Positions 29,704 through 42,102 of a stretch of DNA of 64,000 nt are shown one piece after another. Under the pieces are notes generated by a model. That model did no database searches. It was not told the DNA's origin and saw only the letters and a list, made by a program, of their open reading frames with translations. The translations under genes and the position numbers were made by a program. Each line of letters opens with the position of its first letter. Positions within the stretch are counted from its first letter, which is position 1. This stretch comes from Amphiura filiformis (taxonomy: Eukaryota; Echinodermata; Ophiuroidea; Amphilepidida; Amphiuridae). The stretch spans positions 11,813,594 through 11,877,593 of the forward strand of contig NC_092647.1 of NCBI RefSeq assembly GCF_039555335.1, given 5' to 3'.

Positions 29704-31791
29704 ATTTAAACATTCTTTGACTGGTATTTACCATTCGAAGGTCAAAACTTGTCATTTTAATAAAGCATTTGGTTAATCTGATCAAGTTTCGTCCTCTGCT
29801 GCTTGATTTATGTAGGTCATAAATATTCGCCATCAATCTGAAAACGGGTCTGAAAGCAGCATTCTCGGTGTAATATCGGGGTTTTGGGTCTTTTCTCAAG
29901 TCATTGTGAGGTCAATCTTCGAATGCATTTTTTGTATCAACATTAATGAGGAGACCCATGCCTATCCAGATCATAGGCACCAAAACCATAGACATCAGAC
30001 GTTTTATAGCTCAAACACAGAGGGGTTGCAGTTCGACGATAGTTCAACACAAGCTATAACACGTTACTTTTATCAATGTCATTTTATCTACATCGAGATA
30101 CTGTTCGTAATCCATTTGAGTGATTTTGCTTTTTTATGGATAGTTTTTCATTGGGGGGGTTGCCTTTTATTTCCTCCTTAAGTATAATACTTTCATTGCA
30201 AATAATAGAGATAAACTTGATTCATATAGGCATCTTTCAAAAGTATATAGTGATCTGCAGGCACACGTTAAATTACACACGACAACTATCTTGATCATTT
30301 TTGACCTAATTTAAAATCAAATGCCCTAAATGCTGCATCTTTCAAATCACTCAAGAGTGTTTTAACCCTTAGAGGACAGGTGTCTGCGTGCAGTCATGCA
30401 GCTTATATTGTTTTGACTTAATAATTAATACTGCCTTGAGTGGAGCAAAACGTATTTTTTCAACGCTGAAATAACATCAGACAAGTGTCGCACCTGGGCA
30501 TTAACACATACAAATATAATATTACGTTATTTTTGGCAGGATGCAGGATGTATTATGCAATGAAATGACCCTCTACAGAGCCCACCTTTAATACACGCAA
30601 TGTATACCATAATGCGATATAAAAATGCAAATCTGACAGTAAAGTATATTTCCTGCTCCAGGATCTTCTCAGAATGGGACATTCCAGTTGAACTACATAC
30701 ACCCCCTATGGAAGACATGACCTTAATCTCCCACACAGGGGGTGTTACAGATAGAGAAAGAGGGGGGGGGGAGGGAGGCGTCGATTCAATATACTATACG
30801 TCTTTTTCAAATAAATTTTCCAAAGTAGAAAATGATGGTTACGATATAATTATGATCCACAAACTTCTTCATCCAGCACCATGGCACACGGATTAACATT
30901 AATGAAGAATTATGACTTAAAATATTTGATTGATTCATGCACTTATTTTGACTATGATATTGAAAAACAATAATTTGGTTGATTTATAGCAACAAAGCAG
31001 CTATGCAATGTTGTGTTTTACATCATGCATTACTTCTGTGAATGTATACAATTTCACACATTACGTGATATATACTATAGGGACTTAATGCCTTACCAAG
31101 AAGTAAAAAAGTGTCACATGAATGTTAAATTAGTCAAAGTGTTCGATGTCCCACATATCTATATTTACTTGTTTGACTTTAATTTGTATCGTATGTTTTG
31201 AAAAAAGTTAAATCTACTTTGTCATTCTTGAAAACTGGGAATGGTACAGAATGGTATTGCAAGAAGTTGTAAAGTAAATTAGATAAATATATTCAAAAAT
31301 AGTGTAAACCCATTGCTATGGTAATTAATCCTGTTACATCACTACTTATACGGCGAATTTTAGAGATATCAATGTCTTAGAATCATGCAGCATTTCCTGC
31401 GCAAAGAAAAAGAAACCACATCATATGGACACAACAGCTGCATACTATAATCGTTCCTGATCCTGAGTTTCCCTCAAGGAAGCACGCAATTTCTTTGAAA
31501 AAGTAATAACCCAGTTTACCATTTTCCCTCTAGTGACACTGTATTGCAAAATTGAAACATTTGTCATTTGTTTTTTTATTTTTCTTTGATATTTTCAGTG
31601 CAAGATAGGGGAGATATCTGAACAGAATGATCATAATACCGTATCTTGAAAAATTATATGAAACATTCAAAAGTCTATCATGGAACCAGTTTTATGATGG
31701 AACAACTTATATACATGATGGGAGCCATGCCCTTTAAGGGATTGTTTTATCTCTTATTAAACGTTATGTAAAGTTTGAGAGTAACAACAAT

Positions 31792-32045
31792 TTATTTATT
31801 TATTTATTTATAACATTTCGGATGAAGCCAGGCTAATCCCAATAGTGCTCAGGGGCTACTAAATTCAAGGGATGCCATCCGGATATGACGGGACAGGAAA
31901 GAGGTCCGATTTTAGATGCAGGAGGAAAACCGGAGCACCCGGAGAAAAACCTGCGAGGACGAGCATGTATCGGTAACCAAACTCACATGTGACCACTACA
32001 CATTTATAACATAATGTAATGTAACTACTTGACATGGTTACAAAT
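31792..32045 (-). mobile_element. SINE fragment with (TAAA)n tail
   Basis: On the minus strand: AGTTTGGTTACCGATACATG, CTCCGGGTGCTCCGGTTTTC, then GGATTAGCCTGGCTTCATCC and a (TAAA)n tail at 31,816-31,792. The CTCCGGGTGCTCCGGTTTCC word is a widespread central domain of animal SINEs, from memory. The tRNA-derived head is missing. A related fragment with the head is at 35,880-36,060. Confidence 0.65.
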
Positions 32046-32077
32046 CTACTGTAAAAAGGCATAGAATGGAGTGTATG

Positions 32078-32275
32078 CGATTTGATCAAGCAGAATCAGT
32101 CGGAATTCGGAAATATTGATTTTGAGATATAGCTAAACGAAAGAAGTATTTCCTTTTGTTTCCTATTGTTTTGGAATGTGTAGCTTTGCAAATGCTATTT
32201 ACAATCCTATAAGAAACTTAAAATTGAATACGTCCGACCTCAGACTGATTTTGCTTGATCACACCACACATATTG
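32078..32275. mobile_element. GATCAAGC-family MITE, copy 2
   Basis: TTTGATCAAGCAGAATCAGT at the left and GACTGATTTTGCTTGATCAC at the right form its inverted ends. Confidence 0.72.
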
Positions 32276-32613
32276 AAAGGACAGGTTGAATAATACTGGT
32301 TGGACTTGTTGATATAAATCTCTCTTACGCGTGGAAATGCATCCATCACAATTTACCGTAAACGCAAACTTCCTTCCTGGTAAATTGACATTTTAGCCCG
32401 AATTCCTGTTTTATATTGAGACAATGACTTCACTGCAAACAAATCGTTCATGGATGACCACGATTTATTTAAACATTCTGTGACGGGTATTTACTATTTT
32501 AAGGTCAAAACTAATCATTTTAATAGAGCATTTGGTTAATCTGATCAAGTTTCGTCCTCTGCTGCTTGATTTATGTAGGTCATAAATATTCGCCATCAAT
32601 ATGAAAACGGGTC

Positions 32614-32984
32614 TTAAAGGGGCATTTCGTGATCCACAGCCTCATCCCCCCACTTTTCTCAAAAAAAGTTGAGATTATCAACAAAGGCGAGGGACTCGTC
32701 TATCGATATGCTCGAACGAGCCGCTACACTGTTCAATGGCTTTCTTGTATTGTATGAAATGTGGCGGGCGATTTAAAATGCACATGCCCTTAGCAGACTA
32801 CGATGAGTACGCACACTGCAGGGCAAAGAACAATGTAAATTGTCATAATGCGCGCGCATACTGCCGGGCAATGACGTCACATGCCAAGTGGTCTATAGAG
32901 GTGAACATTGACTTGATTATATTTTAAGCCTACTTAATTGGGTTGTCCTTGAAAGTTTGCCTGGTCAACTGGATCCCTCTTTAA
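32614..32984. mobile_element. Insertion with TTAAAG-type ends, absent from the sister copy
   Basis: The sister copy at 29,852-29,872 has GGGTCTGAAAGCAGC without it. Ends: TTAAAGGGGCATTTCGTGAT on the left and GGATCCCTCTTTAAAG on the right, giving short inverted ends AAAGNGG...ATCC and probable TTAA target sites. The 63-residue frame at 32,736-32,927 inside it has no recognised domain. Confidence 0.72.
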
Positions 32985-34674
32985 AGCAGTAATCGAGGTT
33001 TTGGGTCTTTTCTCAAGTCATTATGAGGTAAATCTTCGCATGCACCTTTTTGCTATCAATAAAATGAGAAGATATATGCCTATCCAGATCATAGGCACCA
33101 AAATCATAGTCATCGGAAGTTTTAGAACTCAAATCCAGAGGGGGTTGCAGTTACCTTGGTCAATTTCATGGTATCTATATCGAGATACTTTTCGTAATCC
33201 ATTTGAGCGATTTTGATTTTTTTATGGATAGTTTTTCATTTTAGGGTTGCCTTTCATTTACTCCTTAAGTATAATCCTTTCATTGCAAATAATAGAGATA
33301 AACTAATTTATATAGGCATCTTTCAAAAGTATATAGTAATCTGCAGGCACACGTTAAATTACACACGACAACTATCTTCATCATTTTTGACCTAATTTAA
33401 AATCAAATGCCCTAAATGCTGCAGCTTTCAAATTACTCAAGAGTGTTTTAATCCTTAGAGGACAGGTGTCTGCGTGGAGTCATGCAGCTCATATTGTTTT
33501 GACTTCATAATTACTGCCTTGAGTGGAGCAAAACGTATTTTTGCATCGCGCAAATAACATCAGACTAACGAAGTGTCCCGATAAATTGTCACACCTGGGC
33601 ATTAACACATACAAATATAATATTACGTTATTTTTGGCAACAAAACGCAATGTGTTCGTTACATAAAGGTGTGAAATCGAAATTCATTTCAATCTTCGTG
33701 TAGTTACGTCACAGAACTTCACAGAAATTCTATCAAATACAAACTGTATCAAAATCATTTGCAACGATATTAGTTTTCGAATGATTGATTATCTAGATAC
33801 AATACTTTCACGTGAAAAGCAATATTCTGGTTTGAAATAATGGATCCAGTCGAATTTTGAGGGTTACATTGGGAGTCTTCGTTAAATAGTCGAAATTATA
33901 CCGATCACTATTTGAAAATTTCACTCTACATCTTGTGGTTCTTCAATTGTGAGTAAATGTTCTCACCTAAATTTGGATTTCTTCATAAAATTATCAAGAA
34001 ACATTCATTTATGATCAAGAAACATTCATTTATACTGTTAGTGCCTTCAAAATTTGATGTTGACTCAAATTGATTAGTGTTGCCGTATACATCATTGTAT
34101 CAAAACGACACACTATTTTTAGTTTGTCTATCTACTTTGTCTATCTACTTGCGTGTGTAATTCAATAAACTTCTACTCGAACATTGTCGAAAGGAAAATA
34201 GCAGACATTGAGTGTAATGGGTTGATTGAGCAAACTCAATGAATGAAGACAAGCACGCTTTGTTTGGTTTGGTTATGGTAAACTTGTCGAACCAACTTCT
34301 CCTGATGTGTGTATTTATTCGTAAGGTTTTGTTATCAGTATCAAATCCTTGGGTTTTTTGTTTGATTTACAACGGCAAATATAAGCCTTTTTCGGTTGTT
34401 CATGTTGTTACAAATTCAGAGCAATTTTTTGCTTCGTTGACAAACTCTTAGACACGTAACTCAGATGTAATCTGGGCAACAAAACTCTTTAATTAGACGC
34501 CAACATTACCTCGATTGGATCAGGGAGATGTGTTTAACATGTTTTTTCTACTGTATTGAATCACATTATTTACACGTCACGTGATGTCCAAATTCTGTAT
34601 ATGCCCAAAGTTTTTATTCCATCATCAGAAAGGGCATAATGTCATTGTTATAAATACTCAACAACGGGCTATTG

Positions 34675-35621
34675 TATTACAATATGTTGGAAGCAGAATT
34701 TATTTCTGCGCATTTTGACACCTCATTTGATACGTTAGCCCAAAAAACAATAAAACACCGGTCAATTGCACTTACAACAATACAAAAACACTCAGATATC
34801 ATTACACACATTGCCATTTTCAGTTTTAAACTCATGTGATTTAATGGTTTTACACATTCCTCTTGAAACTGTTGTTGTAATGTTCACTTTCATATCAGTT
34901 AATATCGGGTGTGGCTTCCTTCTGCCTGAATAACTGCCAAGCACCTCCGCCTCATACTGTTTACAAGACGTCTGATGCGTCCCTGGTCTATTGCTGCCCA
35001 TCCCCCTATCAGAATTTGTTCCAGTCCAATCAAAATTGTTGTTGACTTGATCCTCTTGTCTTCCCAGTACTTTAAATGTCCCCACAAATGCTCCAACGGG
35101 TTCAGGTCTGGAGATTTGGCAGGCCATAACATACTATTGATGCTTTCTCGTCCAGAAATTGGTTGGTTATCCTAGGTGGAGTTGCATTATCGTCCATCAA
35201 GATGAAGTCGATCTCTTGTAACCTTGGCATGTTCAAAAGGTAAGATGTTACGAAGATGACCAGCCTAACTTGATCTAACTTAACCGTTGAAATGACAACT
35301 TAGCGGGGCATTTAAAAATGTAGTAATTATTCATGTTTCAACTAGGGATTAAGTGCATATTGACCAACGATAAGAAAAATGACAATTGATATTGATTTTC
35401 CAGACATTTTGACCCCCAAATGCACGAAACAAAACGAACATTCCCATGAGAGCCGAGCAGATTTCCTTCCAGCAATAGAATTTACTGCAACTTTCAAATC
35501 TTGGGTTACATTGATTTAAATGTAAGATGCGGCGTCAATATTTAATAAATTGCTACAAATGTGGTGTCAAAATATGCAGAAATAAACTCTGCTTACAACG
35601 CATTTTTACAGATTTGTAATA
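34675..35621. mobile_element. Tc1/mariner-type element with terminal repeats
   Basis: Left terminus TATTACAATATGTTGGAAGC, AGAATTTATTTCTGCGCATT and TTTGACACC pairs with the reversed right terminus (GGTGTCAAAATATGCAGAAA, TAAACTCTGCTTACAACG, TTTGTAATA). TA at both edges (34,675-34,676, 35,620-35,621) is the usual target duplication. It contains the transposase remnant at 34,899-35,240. CAATAAAACACCGGTCAATT, just inside the left end, also occurs at 45,891-45,911. Confidence 0.75.
34899..35240 (-). pseudogene. Tc1/mariner transposase, C-terminal remnant
   Basis: Minus strand. The upstream part (about 35,235-35,135) encodes FILMDDNATPPR with the second catalytic aspartate of the DDE/DDD triad, then the frame changes. 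The next frame (35,132-34,899) encodes WPAKSPDLNPLEHLWGHLKY, with the third acidic residue in the E of NPLEHLW, and the end RIRRLVNSMRRRCLAVIQAE with GSHTRY. This is the standard Tc1-type C-terminus. The N-terminal DNA-binding half is missing, and the frameshift near 35,130 breaks the rest. Confidence 0.88.
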
Positions 35622-35879
35622 CAATTGCGTGTAAATATAAACGAAAAACATTAATTATATTTAGACTAAAAGACATCATTGTTTCGTGTGGTCGCCTGAC
35701 ACAAGCGGCAATTTGTATGTAGCTATATGTTGTGATGTACCATGGGTAATTTAATTTGGTCAGTTGCATTTTATGAGGAATGGGAATTCGCTCTCATGTT
35801 ATCATAATAACAAATTCAGTCAGATCTATTTATGGATTGGGAAATCCCCAGATTTTCACAACGTGATGTAATCAATACG

Positions 35880-36060
35880 GGAGACTAGGCAAATCAATAT
35901 ATTTAGGGTAAACAGCCCAGTTTTAGATGCACGGGGACCTGGAGAAAACGAGATCAAATACGGACTGGACACGTAAATTTGTCTGGGAACGGCTAGGACT
36001 CGAACCAGGGACCTCCGTTGTGAACAACGAAAAGAGAACCGCTACGCAAACATGTTCTCC
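35880..36060 (-). mobile_element. tRNA-derived SINE fragment
   Basis: Minus strand: a head with a GTAGCGGTTCTC A-box-like stretch (about 36,045) and a clear B box GGTTCGAGTCC (35,996-36,006), then GTTTTCTCCAGGTCCCCGTG, related to the SINE domain at 31,900-31,960. The head cannot fold as a good tRNA, so it is not a tRNA gene. Confidence 0.65.
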
Positions 36061-36149
36061 CCCTTGACAACGACATCAAACGAATACGTATAGCTATGCA
36101 GTGTGGAATGCCGTAAAATCGTCATTACATGACATATTTGTGTTCTTAA

Positions 36150-36800
36150 GGGATCTAGAATGAGCGTTTATGGCGTTTCAATAGTATTTTTGTGGGACAT
36201 GAGAGCACCTCAGACGTATCGAATTGCATTCTGAATACGAAGCATGTCTTTCTGATATCAAATAATTTTCATTTTTTGAAATTGACGATATAATACAAAT
36301 TTTATGACCAATTATTAAAATTTGATATTTTTCAAATTTTTGATATATAACAATCCTCGAAATAAATTTTATAAATCTAATGATATATTGTTAAAGTGTA
36401 TGTAGCTGGGAGGAAAAGCCGACGATCAATTGAAAATTTTGACCTTTTATATTGAAGATATGGATTTTTCCCAAAAAGACCTTTTTTTTTGTATTGTTTT
36501 GAGAAAAAAAATCAATATCTTCAATACGAAAGGTCAAAATTTTCAATTGATCGTCGGCTTTTCCTCCCAGCTACATACACTTTAAGAATATATCATCACA
36601 TTTATAAAGTTTACTTCAAGTACTGTTAAATATAAAAATATCAATTTTTAATGATTTGCCATAAAATGTGTATTACATTGCGAATTTCAAAAAATCAAAA
36701 TTATTTGATATCATATCTTCGTATTCAGAATGCAATTCGATATGTCTGATGTGCTCTAATGTCCCACAATAAATACTGTCCAAACGTTCATACCCCTTCC
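36150..36800. mobile_element. 651-bp palindromic MITE with TTAA target duplication (copy 1)
   Basis: Arms of more than 300 bp are reverse complements about a T-rich centre near 36,495. Left end GGGATCTAGAATGAGCGTTT, right end the complement of GGGAAGGGGTATGAACGTTT. TTAA at 36,146-36,149 and 36,801-36,804. It lies just before the start of super-unit copy C. Confidence 0.88.
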
Positions 36801-37149
36801 CTTAAGTAATGTGTTATTCCCTTTTATCAGCATATCAACTTCGACTATAGGTGACACATTATAGATTTGCCATCCTTATGTCCCTATTAAAACAAGAATG
36901 ATGCCCTAAATTCCATATCCTTTAACAACAGTGTTTAAATGAATATACAGAAAAAAAACAGAGCAAAAAGTGTTGTATGTGTAATATTTATAGTCTTTAG
37001 TCGGACGAATTGTCCCATCAGGTTTTAGCCGTGGTATGAATTTCGTGAGCAACATACCATTAATTCACCTACAATGTGTTTTTGCGAATAGCCTGGCAAA
37101 CACCGCAAGAAGTACCGGCAGCATTTTATATTTTACAGGATTATCACAG

Positions 37150-37325
37150 GAAGGGATTATCATTACGTATTATCGTCATTATCGTCGTCGTCATTACCAT
37201 ATTCATCATAGTCATCATCATCTGACATAATCGTCATCGCCATGATCACAATGAGAGAGTGATTTAGAGAGAGGAGAGAGGGAGAGGGAGAGGGAGTGAG
37301 TTAAAGAGAGGGGAGAGAGACAGGT
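37150..37325. repeat. (ATC)n remnant and GA-rich tract in copy C
   Basis: Degenerate ATC/TCG trinucleotides followed by GAGAGAGG runs, at the place where copies A, B, E and F also have microsatellites. Confidence 0.8.
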
Positions 37326-37960
37326 GGTAACACAATAATTATACGTCTTTTGTTTTAAATAGATTTCGTAACACATATATTAATTTTTCAATAAGTTTCA
37401 AGTAGATATGCCTTAGATCAGAAAGTGCGATATTGATATGTTCGATTTCACAGTGCCATCGACTTTATGGCGCTAAAAATAATATTAGACTCGCCTCAAG
37501 TTATATTTGTAAGTGTAACTTGAGGCCAGCCTGATATTATTTTAAATCTTTAAATACTTTTAACTTTCATTATTAAAATATGTTGAATGGTATAAGGGGC
37601 GCTGGGGGAACGTACCTGGTACTATATTGCGTTCTGCATGTAGAATGACCTTCACACTTGGTATTAAAACTATAAAACTACCCAGTGGGATAGGAATTTA
37701 ACCGCAAATCCTTCCAGGGGAAATTTAAAAAAAATTCAGCACACTTGGCACCACAATACTAAAAGAGTGTCACATTCCTAAGCATACCAATCGTATAAAG
37801 AGTGTAACATTTGCTATATACCAATTGATGAATCCGTCAGTGAAAATACACCGAAATGAAGTATTAAAATAATTTTAATTATTAAAATGTCCCTTTCCGA
37901 AGCGATGAATGCTTGCAACAATTTGTGACCGATTTGCCCAATTTCTGGTTTACAAAATAT

Positions 37961-38110
37961 CTTGAGGGAATCGACAAATGTTAATGAAACTATTCCGTAT
38001 AAGTATTCATAATAATATTATTATTTTTACATTGATTACGACAATTCCCGTCAGGAAACACACCTGTCATAGTAACAACATAGTGCGTCAGGTACGTAAA
38101 CTGTTTTTAT
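37961..38110 (+). repeat. Nine-copy core of the super-unit (copy C)
   Basis: CTTGAGGGAATCGACAAATG to AACAACATAGTGCGTCAGGT; more diverged at its left end than copies A and B. Confidence 0.8.
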
Positions 38111-38484
38111 CTGTAGAATGTGTCTCGAAAGGCGGGCCCTAGGCAATATGTACCGATCCACTTCAAAGAAAAGTTTTGGCTCATAATGCCTTTCTTAGCT
38201 CTACAAAGGCAGTATGTTAGATATTGTTTCTGTGAAAAATACCGACATAAATAAAATGTTTCCAAATGATTTCCGAAGTGACGAAGTGATTAGTTCTTTG
38301 TTTTACTATAGTCTGTATAGCCCGCAGTCATGCCATAATTTTTAAAATATAGGGAATTGTGTCAAAGTAATCTTGGGAGTATTGTTATAACTCATATCAA
38401 TTTATTGTAGGTGAGATTTTAAAGCAGCTTTATCAATGACACATTTCTATATACATTTTATTGTTGCTTGTTGTTGTTACGGAA

Positions 38485-38905
38485 TGTTAATAGTGTATTC
38501 AACAACTCTTCCTGTTCCTTTGTACAGGAGTTAAGCGTTGTTAATCGGTGATGAATCCACACTTTTCCAGTAGCATATATTCGCGAACGCAGGGTTACGC
38601 GTACGCGTTACCCGTGAGTGCGTAAAATTCGTCATGACTGAAACTTATGCGTAAACACTTTATTAATATTATTTAAGTAGCAGCTAAACATTACCGCTTC
38701 ATTCTTTTTGTTTTATTGCTGATAGGCTATCAATATAGAAATCACCGATGTTAAAGTTGAGTGGAAATAACAAACGAATATTCCAAATGGAAGCATCATG
38801 AAAATTAGACGATTGTTTTCGTTGTTGAATTAGGGATTCAATCATGTTTCACAGTTGTTCATCACCGATTAACAACTCGCGTCCGGAGAGTTACATGCCA
38901 ATGTT
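38485..38905. mobile_element. ~420-bp element with inverted TTGTTAATCGGTGATGAA
   Basis: Starts CAACAACTCTTCCTGTTCCT, with TTGTTAATCGGTGATGAA near 38,539 and its reverse complement TTCATCACCGATTAACAA near 38,858. Matches 55,439-55,790 over most of its length. A GC-rich inner segment TACGCGTACGCGTTACC lies near 38,597. No coding capacity. Confidence 0.72.
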
Positions 38906-39184
38906 CCAATCTCTTTAAAGTTCCCATAAAATACTATGTTAAGAATAGTAAGTGGTACAACCCCCTTTAGACACATTTTGGCGTTCAAAATCCAAACAAA
39001 ATATATTTAAACCTTAATATTTCACAAGAGCAACGAAACTAAAATATGTGTCTTCCACTGAAGTCAAGAGATTGACAGAGAAAACGTCTGGACGAGGTTC
39101 TTCTCAGGCTATCATCCTCTGAGTACACTTAAATGGTTACAAATCTGCTATTAAATAAGCCATAGGAATTAAAGTCTTTATTAA

Positions 39185-39843
39185 GGGATCCAAAATGAGC
39201 GTTTATTGCGTTTCGACAGTATTTTTTGTGGGACATGAAAGCACCTCAGACCTATCGAATTGCATTCTGAATACGAAGCATGTCTTTCTGATATCAAATA
39301 ATTTTCATTTTTTTTAAATCACAATATAATACAAATTTTATGATAAATTATAAAAATTTGATATTTTTCAAATTGTTGATATATAACAGTCCTCGAAGTA
39401 AATTATATAAATCTAATGATATATTCTTAAAGTGTATGTAGCAGGGAGGAAAAGCCGACGGTCAATTGAAAATTTTGACCTTTCATATTAAAGATATGGA
39501 TTTTTTTCCCCAAAGACCTAATTTTTTGGCTGTTTTGGGAAAAAAATCCATATCTTCAATACGAAAGGTCAAAATTTTCAATTGATCGTCGGCTTTTCAT
39601 CCCACCTACATACACTTTAAGTATAAATCATCAGATTTATAAAGTTTACTTCAAGTACTGTTAAATATCAAAAATATCAGTTTTTAATGATTTGCCATAA
39701 AATATGTATTAAATTGCGAATGTCAAAAATCAAAATTATTTGATATCAGAATGACATTCTTCGTATTCAGAATGCAATTCGATATGTCTGATGTGCTCTA
39801 ATGTCCCAAAATAAATACTGTCCAAACGTTCATACCCCAGCCC
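39185..39843. mobile_element. 659-bp palindromic MITE with TTAA target duplication (copy 2)
   Basis: Same family as 36,150-36,800. TTAA at 39,181-39,184 and 39,844-39,847. Its inner arms share GCCGACGGTCAATTGAAAAT and GGTCAAAATTTTCAATTGAT. Confidence 0.88.
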
Positions 39844-39847
39844 TTAA

Positions 39848-41270
39848 GATAGCAGGTTGAATATAAATGAGAGTTTGGCTTTGTTGATATATTTCGGGTC
39901 GTTTTGGGGTCGTTTTATCTTTTCAGTTTCCGTAAGTCTATTGTCCAGATACAAAAACGCAAGGGATTATTAAGTTTACTGTAATCTGACTTCATTGTTA
40001 ACTTTGAACAATCAGCTTATTTCAATAGAGGTGGATATATGTGTCAATAAAGGCTGGAGAGACAAGATTATGGAATACCGGTGTTAATACCGGTGTTTTA
40101 ATGGTCTAGCGCCCTCTTGTCTTTGACAATGTTAAATTGATTCACACTAATATGACAAAATGCCAATCCGAATGAAAAGGTCCACAAGCCCTTAAATCAC
40201 AAAAGCTCCGCCTATGAGCCTGCCGCATCCCAATGCATCTGTGCAGGGCCAGGGCCACAGTGTCGCCCTTTCCTCGTATCAATGTATATCTCCCTATTTT
40301 GCTTCCTCCTGCCCCCTCCCCCAATGATCAGTCTCCCCACTCCCTCCCCGGTACCTTCTCTCCTCTCGAGTTCTTCTCTTTCTAGTATTTCCGTCTCTCC
40401 CTCTCCTCTCTTTCTTCCTCACACTTGTTCAGTCTCAAGTATCCCCTTCCCTCCCATCCCCTCCCTTGCGAAATTTATCAGTATGATCCATACTGAAAAT
40501 AAGCTCTGCAAAAATAAACATTTAAAATAAACCTGAGTCTTGCATATAGGCCCAACCAGTTATCAGATTAGCTTGCCATTGTTTCGAATGAATAGAATAA
40601 ATTGTCTTTGCTCCAATACAATTCTTTTGTATTGCATTTCAATATAAAACATGATTAACAAATCGGGACTTGTACGCGCCTCATTGGGAGATTTTCGACT
40701 CGTTCAGACGCTCATTTCATCGCCAATATGAAAGACTTTTGCTTATAACTTGGCAACATTGTTATTACATATTTCAATGCAAGACTATTTTTACGAGCCA
40801 CTCACGCCTAGGCGTAAGTGCATATACACCAAACGCAGGTCAATTAAAGCCGTACAATTTACCGCGAATTTAGGACCGTAAAATTTAGACTCTTCTTTTG
40901 TCTAGATTAGCACCAAACCTCTCATCTCAAGGTTTCATGTCAGAAATTAACTTACCAAAACGAAAACTGAAATTCACTTGCTTCAAATTATTGGTAACTA
41001 ACAAAAGGCTACAATAAAAGATTGGTCATACCTGGGAGGCTACCACTTCAGCATAACAATGACTTACAAAAATGGATACGGATACGGAAACAGAAACTGA
41101 AAAGATAAAACGACGGTTGGTAAATGATCTAACTTGATAATCCACATTAAATTCTCTTCAAAACGAAGTACGGTGGTAATTTGTATGTCATCAACGGATA
41201 TATCGCCCTCACATTACCCAAGATATGGATTTATCTCAAAATGCACAATTTCAAGTTTTAACAAATCAGG
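39848..41270. other. No gene; pyrimidine-rich stretch at 40,270-40,470
   Basis: Nothing recognisable besides a C/T-rich tract that creates an 82-residue Ser/Pro/Leu frame (40,282-40,530); I do not call it a gene. ACCGGTGTTAATACCGGTGT near 40,078-40,097 is a small repeat. Frames at 40,670-40,873 and 41,134-41,346 have no recognised domain. Confidence 0.5.
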
Positions 41271-42102
41271 GCCGATTATCTCTCTCAATGCGCGTGGAAA
41301 TACATTCATTAGGATTTACAGTCAACACAAACTACCTTCCCCGTAAATTGACATTTTAGCCCGAATTCCTGTTTTACATTGATACAAGGATTTCAATGCA
41401 AACAAATCATTCATGGATGACCACGATTTATTTAAACATTCTTTAACTGGTATTTACCATTTTATGGTCAAAACTGATCATTTTATCTTATCAAGTTTCG
41501 TCCTCTTCTGGTTGATTTATAAATATGTATGACCTATCGCCATCAATCTTAAAGCGGGTCTTAAAGCAGTATTTACGGGCTCATATCGAGGTCAATCTTT
41601 GAATATACATGTTATGTGACGTGTCATGTCAAAATTTTGGGCAGTGTTGTAAATGGAGAAATTTTTTCATAATTTGGGTTTGTTGCAAATGTGTGATGTT
41701 ATTAATGTTAAAAATACTGTCTGAGAGTTTCAGACGGGAATATAACTGGCATCTTGTAGTTTTTGAGACATTTTAAAGTTAATTCCTACTCTCAACATCG
41801 TCAATAATATTTTTAAAGGCCGATACCAATTTTATAACACCATAACTTCCGAACTCAATATTTCCGCTTTGGAATGTCCGATTTCATTGGGGAAAACGGC
41901 GTTGTGGAGCAAAATATCTCTTCATTTAAAATATTTAACCTGTCCAAATGTGTCTCTTTTTGAAATGACACGTCAGGTATTTTTGTATTAATCAAAAGAC
42001 GAGACCCACACCTATCCAGAGGTACCAAAATCATAGCAAAATCCAGAGGAAGGTTACAGCTACACCCCTAACATAAAAGGCCTGCAGTTAGACGATGGTT
42101 CC
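41271..42102 (+). repeat. Super-unit segment of copy C (partial)
   Basis: TAAATTGACATTTTAGCCCG (41,344), ATGGATGACCACGATTTATT (about 41,413), AAGTTTCGTCCTCTTCTGG (about 41,492) and CACCTATCCAGAGGTACCAA (about 42,011) match 29,110-29,960 in order. No gene recognised. Confidence 0.65.

Larger units (their letters stand above)
27166..30832 (+). repeat. Super-unit copy B, middle part (first local copy)
   Basis: Contains AACTTCTTCCCGCACCACGA (27,268), AATTTGGTTGATTTATAGCA (about 27,371), TAAATTGACATTTTAGCCCG (29,110), TTTCGTCCTCTGCTGCTTGA (about 29,786) and CAAATGCCCTAAATGCTGC (about 30,317). The same series recurs about 3.3 kb later at 30,833-33,640 and in part at 41,271-42,050, 44,820-45,230, 50,850-51,000 and 59,860-60,240. 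Several insertions interrupt it (27,860-27,975, 28,199-28,564, 29,194-29,703). No gene recognised. Confidence 0.75.
30833..34670 (+). repeat. Super-unit copy B', second local copy, and flank
   Basis: Repeats 27,239-30,530 in the same order, offset about 3.3 kb. The segment 32,190-32,464 differs from 28,949-29,193 at only about four positions, so this part was duplicated or converted recently. From 33,640 the sequence goes on to a stretch (34,130-34,400: CTCGAACATTGTCGAAAGGA, AATCCTTGGG) that recurs at 54,090-54,310 and appears to be the far end of the unit. No gene recognised; small frames (31,013-31,201, 32,736-32,927, 33,001-33,395) are not conserved between copies. Confidence 0.72.
36805..38484 (+). 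repeat. Super-unit copy C (plus-oriented)
   Basis: GTGTTATTCCCTTTTATCAG (36,810), AATGATGCCCTAAATTCCAT (about 36,896; the region around the L2 landmark is deleted), GTCCCATCAGGTTTTAGCC (about 37,010), microsatellite and GA-rich tract 37,150-37,325, GGCGCTGGGGGAACGTACCT (about 37,597), the core (37,961-38,110) and AGTCTGTATAGCCCGCAGTC (38,310). No gene recognised. Confidence 0.78.
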
